A stretch of DNA of 64,000 nucleotides from Providencia rettgeri. Lineage in GTDB: Bacteria > Pseudomonadota > Gammaproteobacteria > Enterobacterales > Enterobacteriaceae. The notes beneath the pieces were generated by a model. That model worked only from the letters and a program-made list of their open reading frames with translations. It ran no database searches and was not told the origin of the DNA. The DNA is taken from positions 2,108,001-2,172,000 of the forward strand of contig NZ_CP017671.1 of the NCBI RefSeq assembly GCF_001874625.1, read 5' to 3'. Every line of letters begins with the position of its first letter. Position 1 is the first letter of the stretch. Positions 29,845-39,691 of this stretch are shown piece after piece. The translations under genes were made by a program, and so were the position numbers.

Positions 29845-30750
29845 ATGTGGTCAGCTCATGCGCTCGAAGTCATTGATGCAGTGGCTCGTACGGGAAGTTT
29901 TAGTGGTGCTGCCGATGAGTTGCACCGTGTTCCATCTGCGATTAGCTATACGGTAAAACAAATTGAGGAATGGCTTGCTGTCCCTTTATTTGAACGTCGC
30001 CATCGTGATGTAGTTCTTACCGAGGCGGGGGCAATATTTATTAAACAAAGTCGTTCTGTTATCAAAAAAATGACAGATACCAGACATCAATGCCAACAAG
30101 TCGCAAATGGTTGGCGTGGTCAATTTAGTATCGCAGTTGACTGCATTGTCAAACCGCAGCGCACAGAACAACTCATTCTAGATTTCTATCGTCATTTTCC
30201 TGATATTGAACTGTATATTCACCCTGAAGTGTTTAATGGTGTTTGGGATGCTTTAGCTGATGGTCGTGTTGATGTGGCGATTGGCGCAACACGTGCTTCC
30301 CCCATTGGTGAAAGATACAGTTTTCGTGATATGGGTTTCATGTCTTGGATGTGTGTTGCGAGCCCTGAGCACCCATTAGCCAAAATAGAAGGTAAGCTGG
30401 TAGATGAACAAATGCGTGAATACCCCAGTTTATGCTTAGAAGATACCTCCCGTAATTTACCTAAAAGAGACACATGGGCCCTTGATAACCAGCGGCGTCT
30501 TGTTGTGCCTTATTGGGAAAATGGTTTGGCATGTTTAGTCAATGGGCTATGTGTGGGCATGGTGCCCGAACACCGCGCAACCCCTTTATGCGAGGAAGGG
30601 AAGTTAGTGGAATTGGCATTAGTACAACCATTTCCACCAAGCCCTTGCTGCCTAACTTGGGTTGAAAAAAACACATCTCCAGCGTTAAGTTGGTTATTAG
30701 ATTACCTCGGTGATACTGAAACACTTAACGCGGAATGGCTTTCAACTTAG
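29845..30750 (+). CDS. punR: LysR-type regulator PunR (YdhB)
   Basis: Activator of punC in E. coli. The start ATG 29845 follows AAAGGAGA and gives MWSAHALEVIDAVARTGSFSG, matching YdhB; the frame is open 30 bp further upstream. In 301 residues the N-terminal winged helix (SFSGAADELHRVPSAISYTVKQ) and linker (ERRHRDVVLTEAG) are followed by the LysR effector domain. It is divergent from punC and convergent with purR, whose 3' end is only 9 bp away. Confidence 0.9.
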   Translation: MWSAHALEVIDAVARTGSFSGAADELHRVPSAISYTVKQIEEWLAVPLFERRHRDVVLTEAGAIFIKQSRSVIKKMTDTRHQCQQVANGWRGQFSIAVDCIVKPQRTEQLILDFYRHFPDIELYIHPEVFNGVWDALADGRVDVAIGATRASPIGERYSFRDMGFMSWMCVASPEHPLAKIEGKLVDEQMREYPSLCLEDTSRNLPKRDTWALDNQRRLVVPYWENGLACLVNGLCVGMVPEHRATPLCEEGKLVELALVQPFPPSPCCLTWVEKNTSPALSWLLDYLGDTETLNAEWLST

Positions 30751-30759
30751 GTTGCTAAG

Positions 30760-31785
30760 TTATCGGCGGTAATCAATAAATGGCCCATCAGCAACAGAGC
30801 GGCGTTCAACCAGCCGTGGATGTACCTCGATAGTTTGCGCATCTTCGCGCTTATTCACAATTCTATCGAGTAACATTGTAAAGGCCATTTGCCCTAAACG
30901 CTCTTTTGGCTGGTGGATAGTCGTTAGAGCAGGGGTAAAATAGCGCGCATTACGCACATTATCATAGCCAATCACTGAAATATCTTGCGGTACACGCAGG
31001 CCCATCTCATCTGCGGCGCAAATCGCTCCCATTGCCATAATATCGCCACCACAGAATACCGCGGTAGGGCGCTGTTTATGGCTAAGGATTTGCATCATTG
31101 CTTTGTAGCCTGATTCAGGCTCAAAATCCCCTTGGACGATCCACTCATCTTTTAACGTAATTTTGGCCTCTTCCATCGCTTTTTGGAAACCAGTTAAACG
31201 ACCAATGCCTGTATTTCTTTCGAGTGAACCAGGAATGACACCGATATCACGGTGGCCACGGTCAATCAAATAACGCCCTGCAAGGTAGCCGCCATGGAAT
31301 GAGTTGTCGATAATACTGTCAGTAAAATCACCTCGTGACGTACCCCAATCCATAACGACCATTGGAATATTACGATAATCTTCTAACATACTGATTAAAG
31401 TATCTGGGTATTCAGAGCACATAACGAGTAAACCATCTACGCGTTTTTGCGCAAGCATTTGTAGATAGGCTTTTTGTTTACCCAAATTATTATGGGAATT
31501 ACAGAGGATTAGTGTATAGCCTTTTTCATAGCAGCTATTTTCAACTGATTCTATTACCTCAGCAAAATAGGGTGCTTCACTGGAGGTTGCCAGCAAACCA
31601 ATCGACTTAGTGTGATTAACTTTTAGACTACGGGCAACCGCACTTGGTGAATAATTGAGCTCTTTAATTGCAGCCCAGACCGCAGCCTTAGTATCATCAG
31701 CCACAAAGCGCGTTTTATTAATAACATGGGATACGGTTGTGGTAGATACGCCAGCGCGTTTCGCCACATCTTTAATCGTTGCCAT
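30760..31785 (-). CDS. purR: Purine repressor PurR
   Basis: LacI-family repressor of purine synthesis genes with hypoxanthine or guanine as co-repressor. The 341 residues begin [28 protein letters not shown], the classic LacI-type DNA-binding helix-turn-helix and hinge ([10 protein letters not shown]), then a periplasmic-binding-protein-like effector domain ([30 protein letters not shown]). I did not find a convincing PurR operator in the 268 bp upstream. Confidence 0.94.
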   Translation of the reverse strand: MATIKDVAKRAGVSTTTVSHVINKTRFVADDTKAAVWAAIKELNYSPSAVARSLKVNHTKSIGLLATSSEAPYFAEVIESVENSCYEKGYTLILCNSHNNLGKQKAYLQMLAQKRVDGLLVMCSEYPDTLISMLEDYRNIPMVVMDWGTSRGDFTDSIIDNSFHGGYLAGRYLIDRGHRDIGVIPGSLERNTGIGRLTGFQKAMEEAKITLKDEWIVQGDFEPESGYKAMMQILSHKQRPTAVFCGGDIMAMGAICAADEMGLRVPQDISVIGYDNVRNARYFTPALTTIHQPKERLGQMAFTMLLDRIVNKREDAQTIEVHPRLVERRSVADGPFIDYRR

Positions 31786-32053
31786 GGGGTAAAAAAACTC
31801 CTGACCAACAATAGGTCTCTATAAGCATTCTTGTTAAAAAATTACCAGCATATTGATGCATTGATCCTTTGCTGGCAATAATTTAGCGATTTGTTGTCGA
31901 TTTTGTCTGATCTAGCGCAAAAACGAAAGAAATAATTGATGTTATAACATGTGATATAGGCACGAGTTTTGTTTTTTTGGATATATATACTTAATAACCT
32001 TTATGTTAATATGGTTATTCGCTAATTCAATTACGTTTAGATGAGAGGAACTC

Positions 32054-32137
32054 ATGGATACAGATGTTAAATATGGATTACTGGCTGCGTTGGGTTCATT
32101 AGCAATGATTATTTTTATTGCTGCACATATTTTTTGA
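32054..32137 (+). CDS. ynhF: Small inner-membrane protein YnhF
   Basis: A 27-codon ORF starting MDTDVKYGLLAALGSLAMII and ending AAHIF, with AGAGGAACTC as ribosome binding site. It is one hydrophobic helix with a short charged N-terminus. It resembles E. coli YnhF (29 residues, beginning MSTDLKFSLV) in length, start and position next to purR. Function unknown. Convergent with sodB. Confidence 0.8.
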   Translation: MDTDVKYGLLAALGSLAMIIFIAAHIF

Positions 32138-32171
32138 TTTTATTTTTACTCATAGCAATGTGCGTAAAAAA

Positions 32172-32195
32172 TAAGGGCGAGATATCTCGCCCTTA
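32172..32195. terminator. Bidirectional terminator between ynhF and sodB
   Basis: The 24 bp are a perfect palindrome (TAAGGGCGAGAT/ATCTCGCCCTTA), with A-rich sequence before and T-containing sequence after it. It lies between two convergent genes. Confidence 0.7.
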
Positions 32196-32220
32196 GCTAT
32201 TTAGAAATCAACAGATATCA

Positions 32221-32799
32221 CTATGCTAAATTTTCTTCAACAAACTTCCAATTGACTAGCGCCCAGAAGTTTTCTAAGTATTTAGGACGCGCGTTACGGT
32301 AATCGATATAGTAAGCATGCTCCCAAATATCAACTGTTAATACAGGCTTATCTTCACCAGAAATTGGCGTTGCAGCATTAGATGTATTAACGATAGCTAA
32401 GCTACCATCGGTTTTTTTCACTAGCCATGTCCAACCTGCGCCAAAGTTTTTGGTCGCAGCGTCAGTAAATTGCGCTTTAAACTCAGCGAAAGAACCGAAT
32501 GCTTTATTAATCGCATCAGCAACTTTGCCTGTTGGTTCTCCACCTGCATTTGGCGCTAAACAATGCCAATAGAAGGTGTGGTTCCAAACTTGAGCAGCAT
32601 TGTTAAAAACCCCAGCGTCAGAAGTTTTGATGATCTCTTCTAGAGATTTACCTTCGAAGTTAGTGCCTTTGATGAGGTTGTTTAAGTTAACAACATAAGT
32701 GTTGTGGTGCTTGCCATAGTGATATTCTAAGGTTTCAGCAGAGATATATGGTTCTAAAGCATCTTTAGCATACGGTAGAGCGGGTAGTTCAAAAGACAT
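32221..32799 (-). CDS. sodB: Superoxide dismutase [Fe] SodB
   Basis: Converts superoxide to oxygen and hydrogen peroxide in the cytoplasm. The 192 residues begin MSFELPALPYAKDALEPYIS and contain HYGKHHNTYV, the QVWNHTFYWHCLAP ligand region, GAGWTWLV and the DIWEHAYYIDYRNARP signature. These point to the iron form rather than manganese. AAGGAG precedes the ATG. The start region GCAAUGUC is exactly complementary to GACATTGC in RyhB (49493-49500), the established sodB-RyhB pairing point in E. coli. Confidence 0.96.
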   Translation of the reverse strand: MSFELPALPYAKDALEPYISAETLEYHYGKHHNTYVVNLNNLIKGTNFEGKSLEEIIKTSDAGVFNNAAQVWNHTFYWHCLAPNAGGEPTGKVADAINKAFGSFAEFKAQFTDAATKNFGAGWTWLVKKTDGSLAIVNTSNAATPISGEDKPVLTVDIWEHAYYIDYRNARPKYLENFWALVNWKFVEENLA

Positions 32800-33269
32800 T
32801 GCGTACTCCTTGATTGCTTTTGTATAAAATACTTCGGGTGTTTGCTCTTAAAATGAGCTAATTAAAAGATGGCAATTTGTTATCAACATTTCGCTCATTG
32901 GCGAGATGGTATTTAATATATTAATGATAACACGATAAACCTTACAAAGGGTAATGGTAATCATGTTACTTATATGTTAGCAAAAAACAAAATCATTAAC
33001 TATTTATATTGTATGGGTATTTGTGAGGAAGAACGCCAGTTTTTTGAATTTAAACAATAGCGAGTTATTTGTTTGACTTAGGTGAGCAGAAGATAGAAAA
33101 GGTGCCTTTTTGGTTTTTTGGATGTTATAGTAATGCCCCTGTAAAACTGGCATATTGTATGAAACAATTAAGTTTCACATTATAATGGTCAATGCATTCT
33201 ATTAAGTCGCAGTAAATCATGCTTGTCGGCTGACTGCAAAACCAGCATCTTTGTTCTAAGGAAGTAAAA

Positions 33270-33617
33270 ATGACGACAATTGAAAGAATCGAGCGCCAAA
33301 TCAAAGAAAACCCAATTTTATTATACATGAAAGGCTCTCCAAAACTTCCGAGCTGTGGTTTTTCTGCTCAAGCAGTCCAAGCTCTGTCTTCTTGTGGTGA
33401 ACGCTTTGCTTATGTTGATATCCTACAAAACCCAGATATTCGTGCAGAACTGCCAAAATATGCAAATTGGCCAACTTTTCCTCAACTGTGGGTTGATGGG
33501 GAGCTGGTTGGGGGCTGTGATATTATCATGGAAATGTTCCAGCGCGGTGAACTTCAATCATTGATTAAAGAAACTGCGGATAAATATCGCCCAACAGACG
33601 AAACTAGCGCAGAATAA
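33270..33617 (+). CDS. grxD: Monothiol glutaredoxin GrxD (Grx4)
   Basis: CGFS-type glutaredoxin that binds a bridging [2Fe-2S] cluster with glutathione and takes part in cluster delivery and iron sensing. The 115 residues hold the CGFS motif at 29-32 (PKLPSCGFSAQ), the cis-Pro segment WPTFPQLWV and the glutathione-binding GGCDI. AAGGAAG lies upstream. Divergent from sodB across 470 bp, in which I see no gene. Confidence 0.95.
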   Translation: MTTIERIERQIKENPILLYMKGSPKLPSCGFSAQAVQALSSCGERFAYVDILQNPDIRAELPKYANWPTFPQLWVDGELVGGCDIIMEMFQRGELQSLIKETADKYRPTDETSAE

Positions 33618-33634
33618 TATTGCGATAGATAACA

Positions 33635-33683
33635 AAAAACCGTATTTAGCTAACGTAGTGGTATTTTAGCAAATACGGTTTTT
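33635..33683. terminator. Bidirectional terminator between grxD and rnt
   Basis: AAAAACCGTATTT (33635-33647) pairs perfectly with AAATACGGTTTTT (33671-33683) around a 23-nt loop. It is A-rich on one side and T-rich on the other, so it can terminate both convergent genes. Confidence 0.8.
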
Positions 33684-33698
33684 TTATATGTAATTCAA

Positions 33699-34343
33699 TT
33701 ACTCTTCGTTCTCAACGATAGGCCAGCCACCAAGCTTTTTCCATTTGTTGACAATCTCACAAAACAATAGGGCAGTACGGTTAGTATCATACAGAGCACC
33801 GTGGGCTTGTTTCCCATCAAATGGAATACCCGCAGCGACACATGCTTTTGCTAAAATAGTTTGGCCGTACACTAAACCACTTAATGCTGCAGTATCGAAG
33901 GTTGCAAATGGGTGGAATGGGTTACGTTTTAAACTCGCGCGTTCTGCGGCATTCATAACAAAGCTGTGATCAAAATTTGCATTATGAGCAACAATAATTG
34001 CGCGGTTACAATCCGTGTTCTTCATTCCTTTGCGGATCACTTTAAATATTGCGTGTAATGCTTCGTATTCACTTACGGCCCCACGTAATGGATTAGTAGG
34101 GTCAATGCCAGTAAAGGCGAGCGCAGATGGCTCAAGGTTTGCACCCTCAAATGGCTCTATATGAAAATGCAATGTTTCATCCATAGACAGCCAGCCGTCT
34201 TTATCCATTTTTAAGGTAATCGCGGCGATTTCTAACAGCCCGTCAGTTTTGGCATTAAACCCACCGGTTTCAACATCAATAACAACAGGGTAATAACCCC
34301 TGAAACGGTTAACCAGGGCATTAGGATTATTTTTTTCAGACAT
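33699..34343 (-). CDS. rnt: Ribonuclease T
   Basis: 3'-5' exonuclease that trims the 3' ends of tRNA and other stable RNAs. It is a 214-residue DEDDh nuclease with the first motif [10 protein letters not shown], the second [10 protein letters not shown] and the third [15 protein letters not shown]. It lies downstream of gloA on the same strand, as in E. coli, with a hairpin in the 127-bp gap. Confidence 0.94.
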   Translation of the reverse strand: MSEKNNPNALVNRFRGYYPVVIDVETGGFNAKTDGLLEIAAITLKMDKDGWLSMDETLHFHIEPFEGANLEPSALAFTGIDPTNPLRGAVSEYEALHAIFKVIRKGMKNTDCNRAIIVAHNANFDHSFVMNAAERASLKRNPFHPFATFDTAALSGLVYGQTILAKACVAAGIPFDGKQAHGALYDTNRTALLFCEIVNKWKKLGGWPIVENEE

Positions 34344-34424
34344 TAGGACTTTCGATTATAAGTTTCTGATTGGCTCGTATTATGCCAAAACCAGTAAAAA
34401 TTTGTAGGTAAACATAGAAGAAAA

Positions 34425-34450
34425 TTAAGGCAGCCAATTGGCAGCCTTAA
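34425..34450 (-). terminator. Hairpin between gloA and rnt
   Basis: TTAAGGCAGCC (34425-34435) pairs with GGCAGCCTTAA (34440-34450) with one mismatch. On the minus strand only TTTTCTTC follows. It may partially terminate gloA or separate the two messages. Confidence 0.55.
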
Positions 34451-34470
34451 TTTTGTAATTGAAAGGTCAA

Positions 34471-34878
34471 TTAGTGACCTAAGCCTTTACTTGCACTTTT
34501 GTTTTCAATTAATTCAATTTTATAGCCATCAGGGTCTTCAACAAATGCGATAACAGTTGTTCCCCCTTTTACAGGGCCGGCTTCACGAGTAACATTACCA
34601 CCTGCATTGCGGATATCATCACAAGTTTTTGCAACGTCATCGACACCTAGTGCAATATGACCATAAGCATTCCCCATATCGTATTGATCAACACCCCAAT
34701 TATAGGTTAGCTCAATGACTGCGCCTTCGCTTTCATCACTATAACCAACAAAAGCAAGAGAATATTTATACTCAGTATTTTCACTGGTTCTTAACAGGCG
34801 CATGCCCAGTACTTTGGTGTAAAAATCGATTGAACGCTGCATATCTGTAACACGCAACATAGTATGAAGTAAGCGCAT
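34471..34878 (-). CDS. gloA: Lactoylglutathione lyase (glyoxalase I)
   Basis: Isomerises the methylglyoxal-glutathione hemithioacetal to S-lactoylglutathione. In 135 residues the four metal ligands of E. coli GloA are present at the same numbers: His5, Glu56, His74, Glu122. The short form without plant-type insertions implies a nickel-type enzyme. AGAGGTTTATAAT precedes the ATG. Confidence 0.95.
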   Translation of the reverse strand: MRLLHTMLRVTDMQRSIDFYTKVLGMRLLRTSENTEYKYSLAFVGYSDESEGAVIELTYNWGVDQYDMGNAYGHIALGVDDVAKTCDDIRNAGGNVTREAGPVKGGTTVIAFVEDPDGYKIELIENKSASKGLGH

Positions 34879-35054
34879 ATTATAAACCTCTTAAAATTTC
34901 CAGAAAAAACCTGAATCGTTGTATTTATTAATATAACGTGTCTATATTGATAAATACAATGGTTGTAGCATATTTTTTAATCGAACGGCAGTGATGCTTA
35001 TTTTCATAGTATATCATACATTTATTGTGTTTTTTCTTTTAAGGGGATACCTAT

Positions 35055-35294
35055 ATGGCTGAGCAACTCGAGTTCTTTGATATTCCAAGCCCTTGCCGTG
35101 GTATTTGCCAAGTAAATGAACAAGGTTACTGCCGAGGTTGTTATCGTACACGAGATGAGCGTTTTAACTGGTTAAAATTTTCTGATCCTGAAAAACGAAA
35201 TATTATTCGATTATGCCGTCAACGGTACTTAAGGTCACTGAGTAAACAGGCGACTGCAAAAGATTTACCCGATCCCCAACAACAGCTTTTTTAA
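35055..35294 (+). CDS. ydhL: DUF1289 small cysteine-rich protein YdhL
   Basis: A 79-residue protein with SPCRGICQVNEQGYCRGCYRT, cysteines at 14, 18, 26 and 29, the pattern defining DUF1289. A metal or Fe-S site is likely, but the function is unknown. AAGGGGATACC precedes ATG. Divergent from gloA, as in the E. coli region. Confidence 0.85.
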   Translation: MAEQLEFFDIPSPCRGICQVNEQGYCRGCYRTRDERFNWLKFSDPEKRNIIRLCRQRYLRSLSKQATAKDLPDPQQQLF

Positions 35295-35831
35295 AGTGTA
35301 ATACAAATGAATCTATTTTTATAATTCAATTAATTGTTTTGTTAATTAAAGTAACTAGTTCTTTTTTAATTATTTTATTTTAATTAATTTCGTTGTTTAT
35401 CTTTCAATAAAATTTTATTTATTCAAAATAGCTATAGATTCTATAAAAACAACCATAAATAACATATTTTTAAGATTAACTATATACTTTTGTTTTTAAA
35501 CCATTTATTTGGTATTGCTTTTTTATTGTTAGTTGTAATTACTATAAGGGTTAAAATAGATAGATCCGAAAGGAGAGTAAGGCTATTCTTATTAATAAGA
35601 TAATTGATAGGTTGCTTTATTAAGCCTACTAATTTGAAAAGGCATGAGTCGCAAGGTATTAGTTAGAGGTACATCGTCTCATGAAGAGTTTGTCATCACT
35701 ATAAATAGGTATTTGTTGTCCTATGCATCAATAAAAAGTTGTAAATATAAAAGGAAATTAATATATAATTTAAAAAATAATATGAGTCTGGTATATTTTT
35801 TAGACATTATAATTATATAAAGGAGGGTAAA
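35295..35831. other. AT-rich 537-bp intergenic region upstream of slyA
   Basis: No ORF, tRNA or strong hairpin is supported here. The composition is markedly AT-rich with many A/T runs, as expected for an H-NS-type regulatory region ahead of slyA. AAGGAGAGTAAGG at about 35570 has no following ORF. Confidence 0.4.
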
Positions 35832-36266
35832 TTGGAATCACAAATTGGAACAGAATTATCACGTGTAGTCCGTATGTGGAGAGCATTAATCGATCATCGT
35901 TTAAAACCCCTTAAACTTACGCAAACACATTGGGTTACATTACATAATATTAGCCAGTTACCACCGGAACAATCGCAAATACAACTGGCAAAGGCAATAG
36001 GAATAGAACAACCATCACTAGTGAGAACCCTTGACCAATTAGAGGAAAAAAAACTCATTTCTAGGCATATATGTGCAAATGATAGGAGAGCTAAAAGAAT
36101 AAAATTGACAGAAGAGTCTGAACCATTTATTAAGACAGTAGACCAAGTAATTAATAATACACGGCTAGAAATATTGAATAATATTAGTGAAGAAGAGCTT
36201 GAGCAACTGTCTCAGTTACTTCTTAAACTTGAAAGAAACATTATACAGTTACAGAATGACTCTTGA
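35832..36266 (+). CDS. slyA: MarR-family transcriptional regulator SlyA
   Basis: Winged-helix dimer that counteracts H-NS silencing at envelope and virulence genes. The 144 residues match SlyA along their length: [31 protein letters not shown], the recognition helix [14 protein letters not shown] and wing [14 protein letters not shown]. The start is TTG 35832 (reading M-E-S); AGGAGG lies at 35821-35826 and no ATG is available in frame. It converges on slyB, whereas in E. coli slyA and slyB are divergent neighbours. Confidence 0.94.
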   Translation: MESQIGTELSRVVRMWRALIDHRLKPLKLTQTHWVTLHNISQLPPEQSQIQLAKAIGIEQPSLVRTLDQLEEKKLISRHICANDRRAKRIKLTEESEPFIKTVDQVINNTRLEILNNISEEELEQLSQLLLKLERNIIQLQNDS

Positions 36267-36697
36267 ATTTGGTATAATTTAGCATGTGAATAAATATAAC
36301 ACCAACTATTATTATGGTGATTATTATAAAGACAATAATTATTCAAATTGATTTTAAATAAAATGATCTTTATAGATGGTAAATTATTTCTGTGAAATAT
36401 ATATTGTATTGCAGTTATTTTTGTAGTGTATGGTTTGAGTTAAAATAATTTCTTTAACATTATTCTGCAATCATTAGTTAGTGATGATACACGGCTTGTA
36501 GAATACTCAGCAATAAAACCTTCACTAAAAAATGATAACTTAAATAACTATTTCACATTGAATAATGAAATATCTATATGTATAACTAGAGGGATGACTA
36601 ACTAGAATACTACACATGATATTAAAGATAAAAATATAGGAAAATAATTAATTAATAGAGGTTATTAATAACTAAATATTAGTTAATTAACACTAAG
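36267..36697. other. AT-rich intergenic region between slyA and slyB
   Basis: About 430 bp without a supportable gene or RNA. The only clear structure is the slyB-side hairpin that follows. Confidence 0.35.
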
Positions 36698-36728
36698 TAT
36701 GTTCACCGACCATGAGCCGGTGAACATA
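36698..36728. terminator. Terminator hairpin between slyA and slyB
   Basis: TATGTTCACCG (36698-36708) pairs perfectly with CGGTGAACATA (36718-36728) around a 9-nt loop, 21 bp past the slyB stop. TTTTAATTT follows on the plus strand. Confidence 0.7.
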
Positions 36729-36749
36729 TTTTAATTTAGAATAGTAAAG

Positions 36750-37217
36750 TTAGCGAGGAGATACAGTGACTGTATTGCCGCTATTTGCAATCATAACGCG
36801 TTGACCGTTACGGAAAGTGCTTGGGTCTTGTTTTTGAACAACCACGATATTTTTGCCGCTATCTAAGCGAATTTCTAACTGAACCCCTTGGCTTTTATTC
36901 AATGCGCCTTGTGCTTGCTGACCTGCTAAGCCACCTGCTATTGCGCCTGCTGCAGTTGCTAGTGTATTACCAGTACCACCACCAATAGTGTTACCTAATA
37001 AACCACCGAGCACAGCACCACCAATTGCGCCAATAACGTTACCATCTTCACCAGCTTGAATTGTCACAGGGCGGGCATTCAAAACGGTACCATAGGTTAC
37101 AGTCTGTACCTGTTTCGCATCCTTGGCTGAAATAGTATCACCAGAAAGCGTACTGGTATTGACACAGCCTGATAACGCTGCAACTGCAACAACACCTACA
37201 AAAACTTTCTTAAGCAT
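36750..37217 (-). CDS. slyB: Outer-membrane lipoprotein SlyB
   Basis: Small lipoprotein with a glycine-zipper domain; in E. coli it belongs to the PhoPQ stimulon and forms rings around outer-membrane proteins under stress. With the ATG at 37215-37217 (GGAGTTATT upstream) the protein has 155 residues, the E. coli length. Lipobox ALSGC has its Cys at 18, and GAIGGAVLGGLLGNTIGGG forms the glycine-rich membrane segment. An open frame 39 bp upstream of this start is unlikely to be used. Confidence 0.93.
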   Translation of the reverse strand: MLKKVFVGVVAVAALSGCVNTSTLSGDTISAKDAKQVQTVTYGTVLNARPVTIQAGEDGNVIGAIGGAVLGGLLGNTIGGGTGNTLATAAGAIAGGLAGQQAQGALNKSQGVQLEIRLDSGKNIVVVQKQDPSTFRNGQRVMIANSGNTVTVSPR

Positions 37218-37736
37218 AATAACTCCTATGAGATTTGCTGTCTGTGGCACTAACATAGCATCGTATATTTGTTTTCACCATAAACACAACAATTATCAAA
37301 ATAATGGTATTAAAAAGCGAAGGTTAGATTACTTATTTTGGTTTAAATAGAGTGTAAACACTAGGTAAAATATCTCAAATTCAGGATTATTTCACTGACA
37401 AAGGCACTGTTTGTTAAAGGGATGTCAAGTTATGAGTATGATTTCGCATCTATAGCTAAATAGGACGCCTTATCATCTTAGTCAAGACCCTGTAACTAGT
37501 GCTTGGTTTATAATTTTATTATGAACCATTGTAAACAAAAAGAGAAATCGTGATATTAAAAAGTGCCTTTTTTATTTAGTTTGTCTAGTTATTTTTAACT
37601 TAAAGGTGATTATTTATTATTCCTGCGAAGCTGCCCGAGAAATTGCATCGAATTGTTGACAAAAATCTTCATCAAAGCACAATCTTTTATAGTGATATTT
37701 AGTCAAGTTAATGTGCACACTGAAGGAACAAGCATA
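37218..37736. other. Divergent slyB-anmK intergenic region
   Basis: 519 bp with promoters presumably for both genes. I see GTTTA/TAAAC repeats at about 37340-37365, but their spacing does not fit a PhoP box. No gene or RNA is supported. Confidence 0.3.
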
Positions 37737-38858
37737 ATGATTAAGTCCGGTCGTTACATAGGTGTCATGTCGGGAACGAGTTTAGACGGTGTTGATGTGG
37801 TGCTTGCAGCAATCAGTGATAAGTTTGTTGCTGAACAATCTAGTTTGAGTGTCACATTCCCAATTGAATTAAAGAAAAAAATTTTAAATATTTGCCAAGG
37901 GCAAACAACAACATTGTCAGAGGTTGGCAAAATTGATCGGCAGTTAGGGTCATTGTATGCAGATGCTATTAATCAGCTGTTGGTACAAACCAGTTTAACG
38001 TCTGAAGATATCATCGCTATTGGCTGCCATGGTCAAACTGTTTGGCATGAACCTGATGGCGAACAGCCTTTTACCATGCAATTAGGTGATAACAACAGAG
38101 TTGCCGCTTTAACGGGGATCACCACTGTTGGGGATTTTCGTCGTAGGGACATGGCATATGGCGGGCAAGGTGCACCATTGGTGCCTGCATTTCACCTTGC
38201 TGTATTAGGGCATCCTACTGAGAAACGCATTGTATTAAATATTGGTGGAATTGCGAATGTGACAGCTTTATTACCTGGTGCTTATGTTAAAGGCTACGAT
38301 ACAGGTCCTGGGAATATGTTAATGGATACATGGACTTGGCGTAATAAACAGAAAGCATATGATAAAGATGGTCAATGGGCGAGTAGTGGCAAGGTTGATA
38401 ACACATTATTAAAATCCATGCTAAGCGACCCATATTTTAGACGCTCATCCCCTAAAAGCACAGGGCGTGAATATTTTAATATGCAATGGTTAGAGAAACA
38501 CTTAGATAAGTTTCCATTAATTTCTGCTGAGGATGTTCAAGCAACGCTTTGTGAGCTGACGGCAACATCGATTACTGACCAAGTTTTATTATGTGGCGGC
38601 TGTGAGCGCTTAATTGTTTGTGGTGGTGGCGCAAAGAATCACTTTCTAATGCAGCGTTTAGCGGCTTTGTTACCGGGGATTGAGGTCGCTCCTAGTGATA
38701 AATTTGGGTTAAGTGGTGACGATATGGAAGCGTTAGCTTTTGCGTGGTTAGCGGCTCGAACTGTAGCCGGTTTATCAGGAAATCTTGCTTCTGTAACAGG
38801 GGCAAGTGAAGAAACTGTTCTCGGTGCGATATACCCTAAAAATATCGCTAAAAAATAA
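37737..38858 (+). CDS. anmK: Anhydro-N-acetylmuramic acid kinase
   Basis: Phosphorylates and opens 1,6-anhydroMurNAc during cell-wall recycling, giving MurNAc-6-phosphate. ATG 37737 (AAGGAACAAG upstream) gives 373 residues starting [20 protein letters not shown], matching E. coli; an upstream in-frame extension of 84 bp is not conserved. Motifs [11 protein letters not shown] and the ATP-site [12 protein letters not shown] are present. pdxH follows 19 bp downstream, with no mliC between them as there is in E. coli. Confidence 0.94.
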   Translation: MIKSGRYIGVMSGTSLDGVDVVLAAISDKFVAEQSSLSVTFPIELKKKILNICQGQTTTLSEVGKIDRQLGSLYADAINQLLVQTSLTSEDIIAIGCHGQTVWHEPDGEQPFTMQLGDNNRVAALTGITTVGDFRRRDMAYGGQGAPLVPAFHLAVLGHPTEKRIVLNIGGIANVTALLPGAYVKGYDTGPGNMLMDTWTWRNKQKAYDKDGQWASSGKVDNTLLKSMLSDPYFRRSSPKSTGREYFNMQWLEKHLDKFPLISAEDVQATLCELTATSITDQVLLCGGCERLIVCGGGAKNHFLMQRLAALLPGIEVAPSDKFGLSGDDMEALAFAWLAARTVAGLSGNLASVTGASEETVLGAIYPKNIAKK

Positions 38859-38877
38859 CCGTATTAAGGATATAAAA

Positions 38878-39531
38878 ATGAACGAGCTAGATGAAATAGA
38901 CCTCGCATCGGTACGTCGTGAATACACAAAAGGTGGTTTAAGACGTAATGATTTAACACCAAACCCATTAACACTGTTTGAATTGTGGATGAAGCAAGCG
39001 TGCGAGGCTCGTTTAAGTGACCCAACAGCAATGTCGGTTGCTACAGTTGATGAAACAGGGCAGCCCTATCAACGTATTGTATTGTTAAAGCATTTTGATG
39101 ATAACGGTTTAATTTTTTATACCAATTTAGGTAGCAGAAAGGCGCAACATTTAGAAAAAAATAACAAAATAAGTTTGCACTTTCCATGGTACCCGCTAGA
39201 GCGCCAAGTCAATTTTACGGGTGTCGCTGAGCGATTAAATCCAATTGAAGTTGTTAAGTATTTTCATAGTAGGCCTAAAGACAGCCAAATTGCAGCGTGG
39301 GCCTCTGCGCAATCATCTAAAATCTCTGCTCGAGGGATTTTAGAAGGCAAGTTTTTAGAGCTAAAACAAAAATTCAAAAATGGCGAGGTTCCATTACCCA
39401 GTTTTTGGGGTGGGTTCCGAGTGGTTTTTAATAGCGTTGAGTTTTGGCAAGGGGGCGCTCACCGCCTTCATGACCGCTTTTTATATCAACGCGAAGGGGA
39501 TGGCTGGAAAATTGACAGATTAGCCCCTTAA
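38878..39531 (+). CDS. pdxH: Pyridoxine/pyridoxamine 5'-phosphate oxidase
   Basis: FMN enzyme that makes pyridoxal 5'-phosphate. ATG 38878 follows AAGGATATAAAA and gives 217 residues ([20 protein letters not shown]), the family length. FMN- and substrate-site segments [22 protein letters not shown] and the C-terminal [23 protein letters not shown] are intact. It lies two genes from pdxY, so both PLP salvage steps are coded close together. Confidence 0.95.
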   Translation: MNELDEIDLASVRREYTKGGLRRNDLTPNPLTLFELWMKQACEARLSDPTAMSVATVDETGQPYQRIVLLKHFDDNGLIFYTNLGSRKAQHLEKNNKISLHFPWYPLERQVNFTGVAERLNPIEVVKYFHSRPKDSQIAAWASAQSSKISARGILEGKFLELKQKFKNGEVPLPSFWGGFRVVFNSVEFWQGGAHRLHDRFLYQREGDGWKIDRLAP

Positions 39532-39691
39532 TTATAGTTTTTTAACTGGCACTTAATTGATATGCGCTTTATGCTATAGACTCATTTAATAAAATTGACA
39601 AATTAAACTGACGAGCTTTTGATATGAGTCTCAAAATCGTTGGTTTTTTAACCCTAAATAGATAGACAAAATTCAACCGATGGAGTCATTG

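Noticed and set aside
31786-32053. PurR operator upstream of purR (GCGCAAAAACGAAAG near 31915)
   Set aside because: Only one half resembles the ACGCAAACGTTTTCGT consensus; the second half-site is missing.
32800-33269. Possible sRNA between sodB and grxD (T-rich stretch near 33100-33120)
   Set aside because: The putative terminator stem is only about five pairs with a two-base loop, and no conserved sequence was recognised.
37335-37370. PhoP box upstream of slyB (TAAAC...TAAAA direct repeat)
   Set aside because: The half-sites are six instead of five bases apart and the second is imperfect; expected biologically, but not supported by the sequence.
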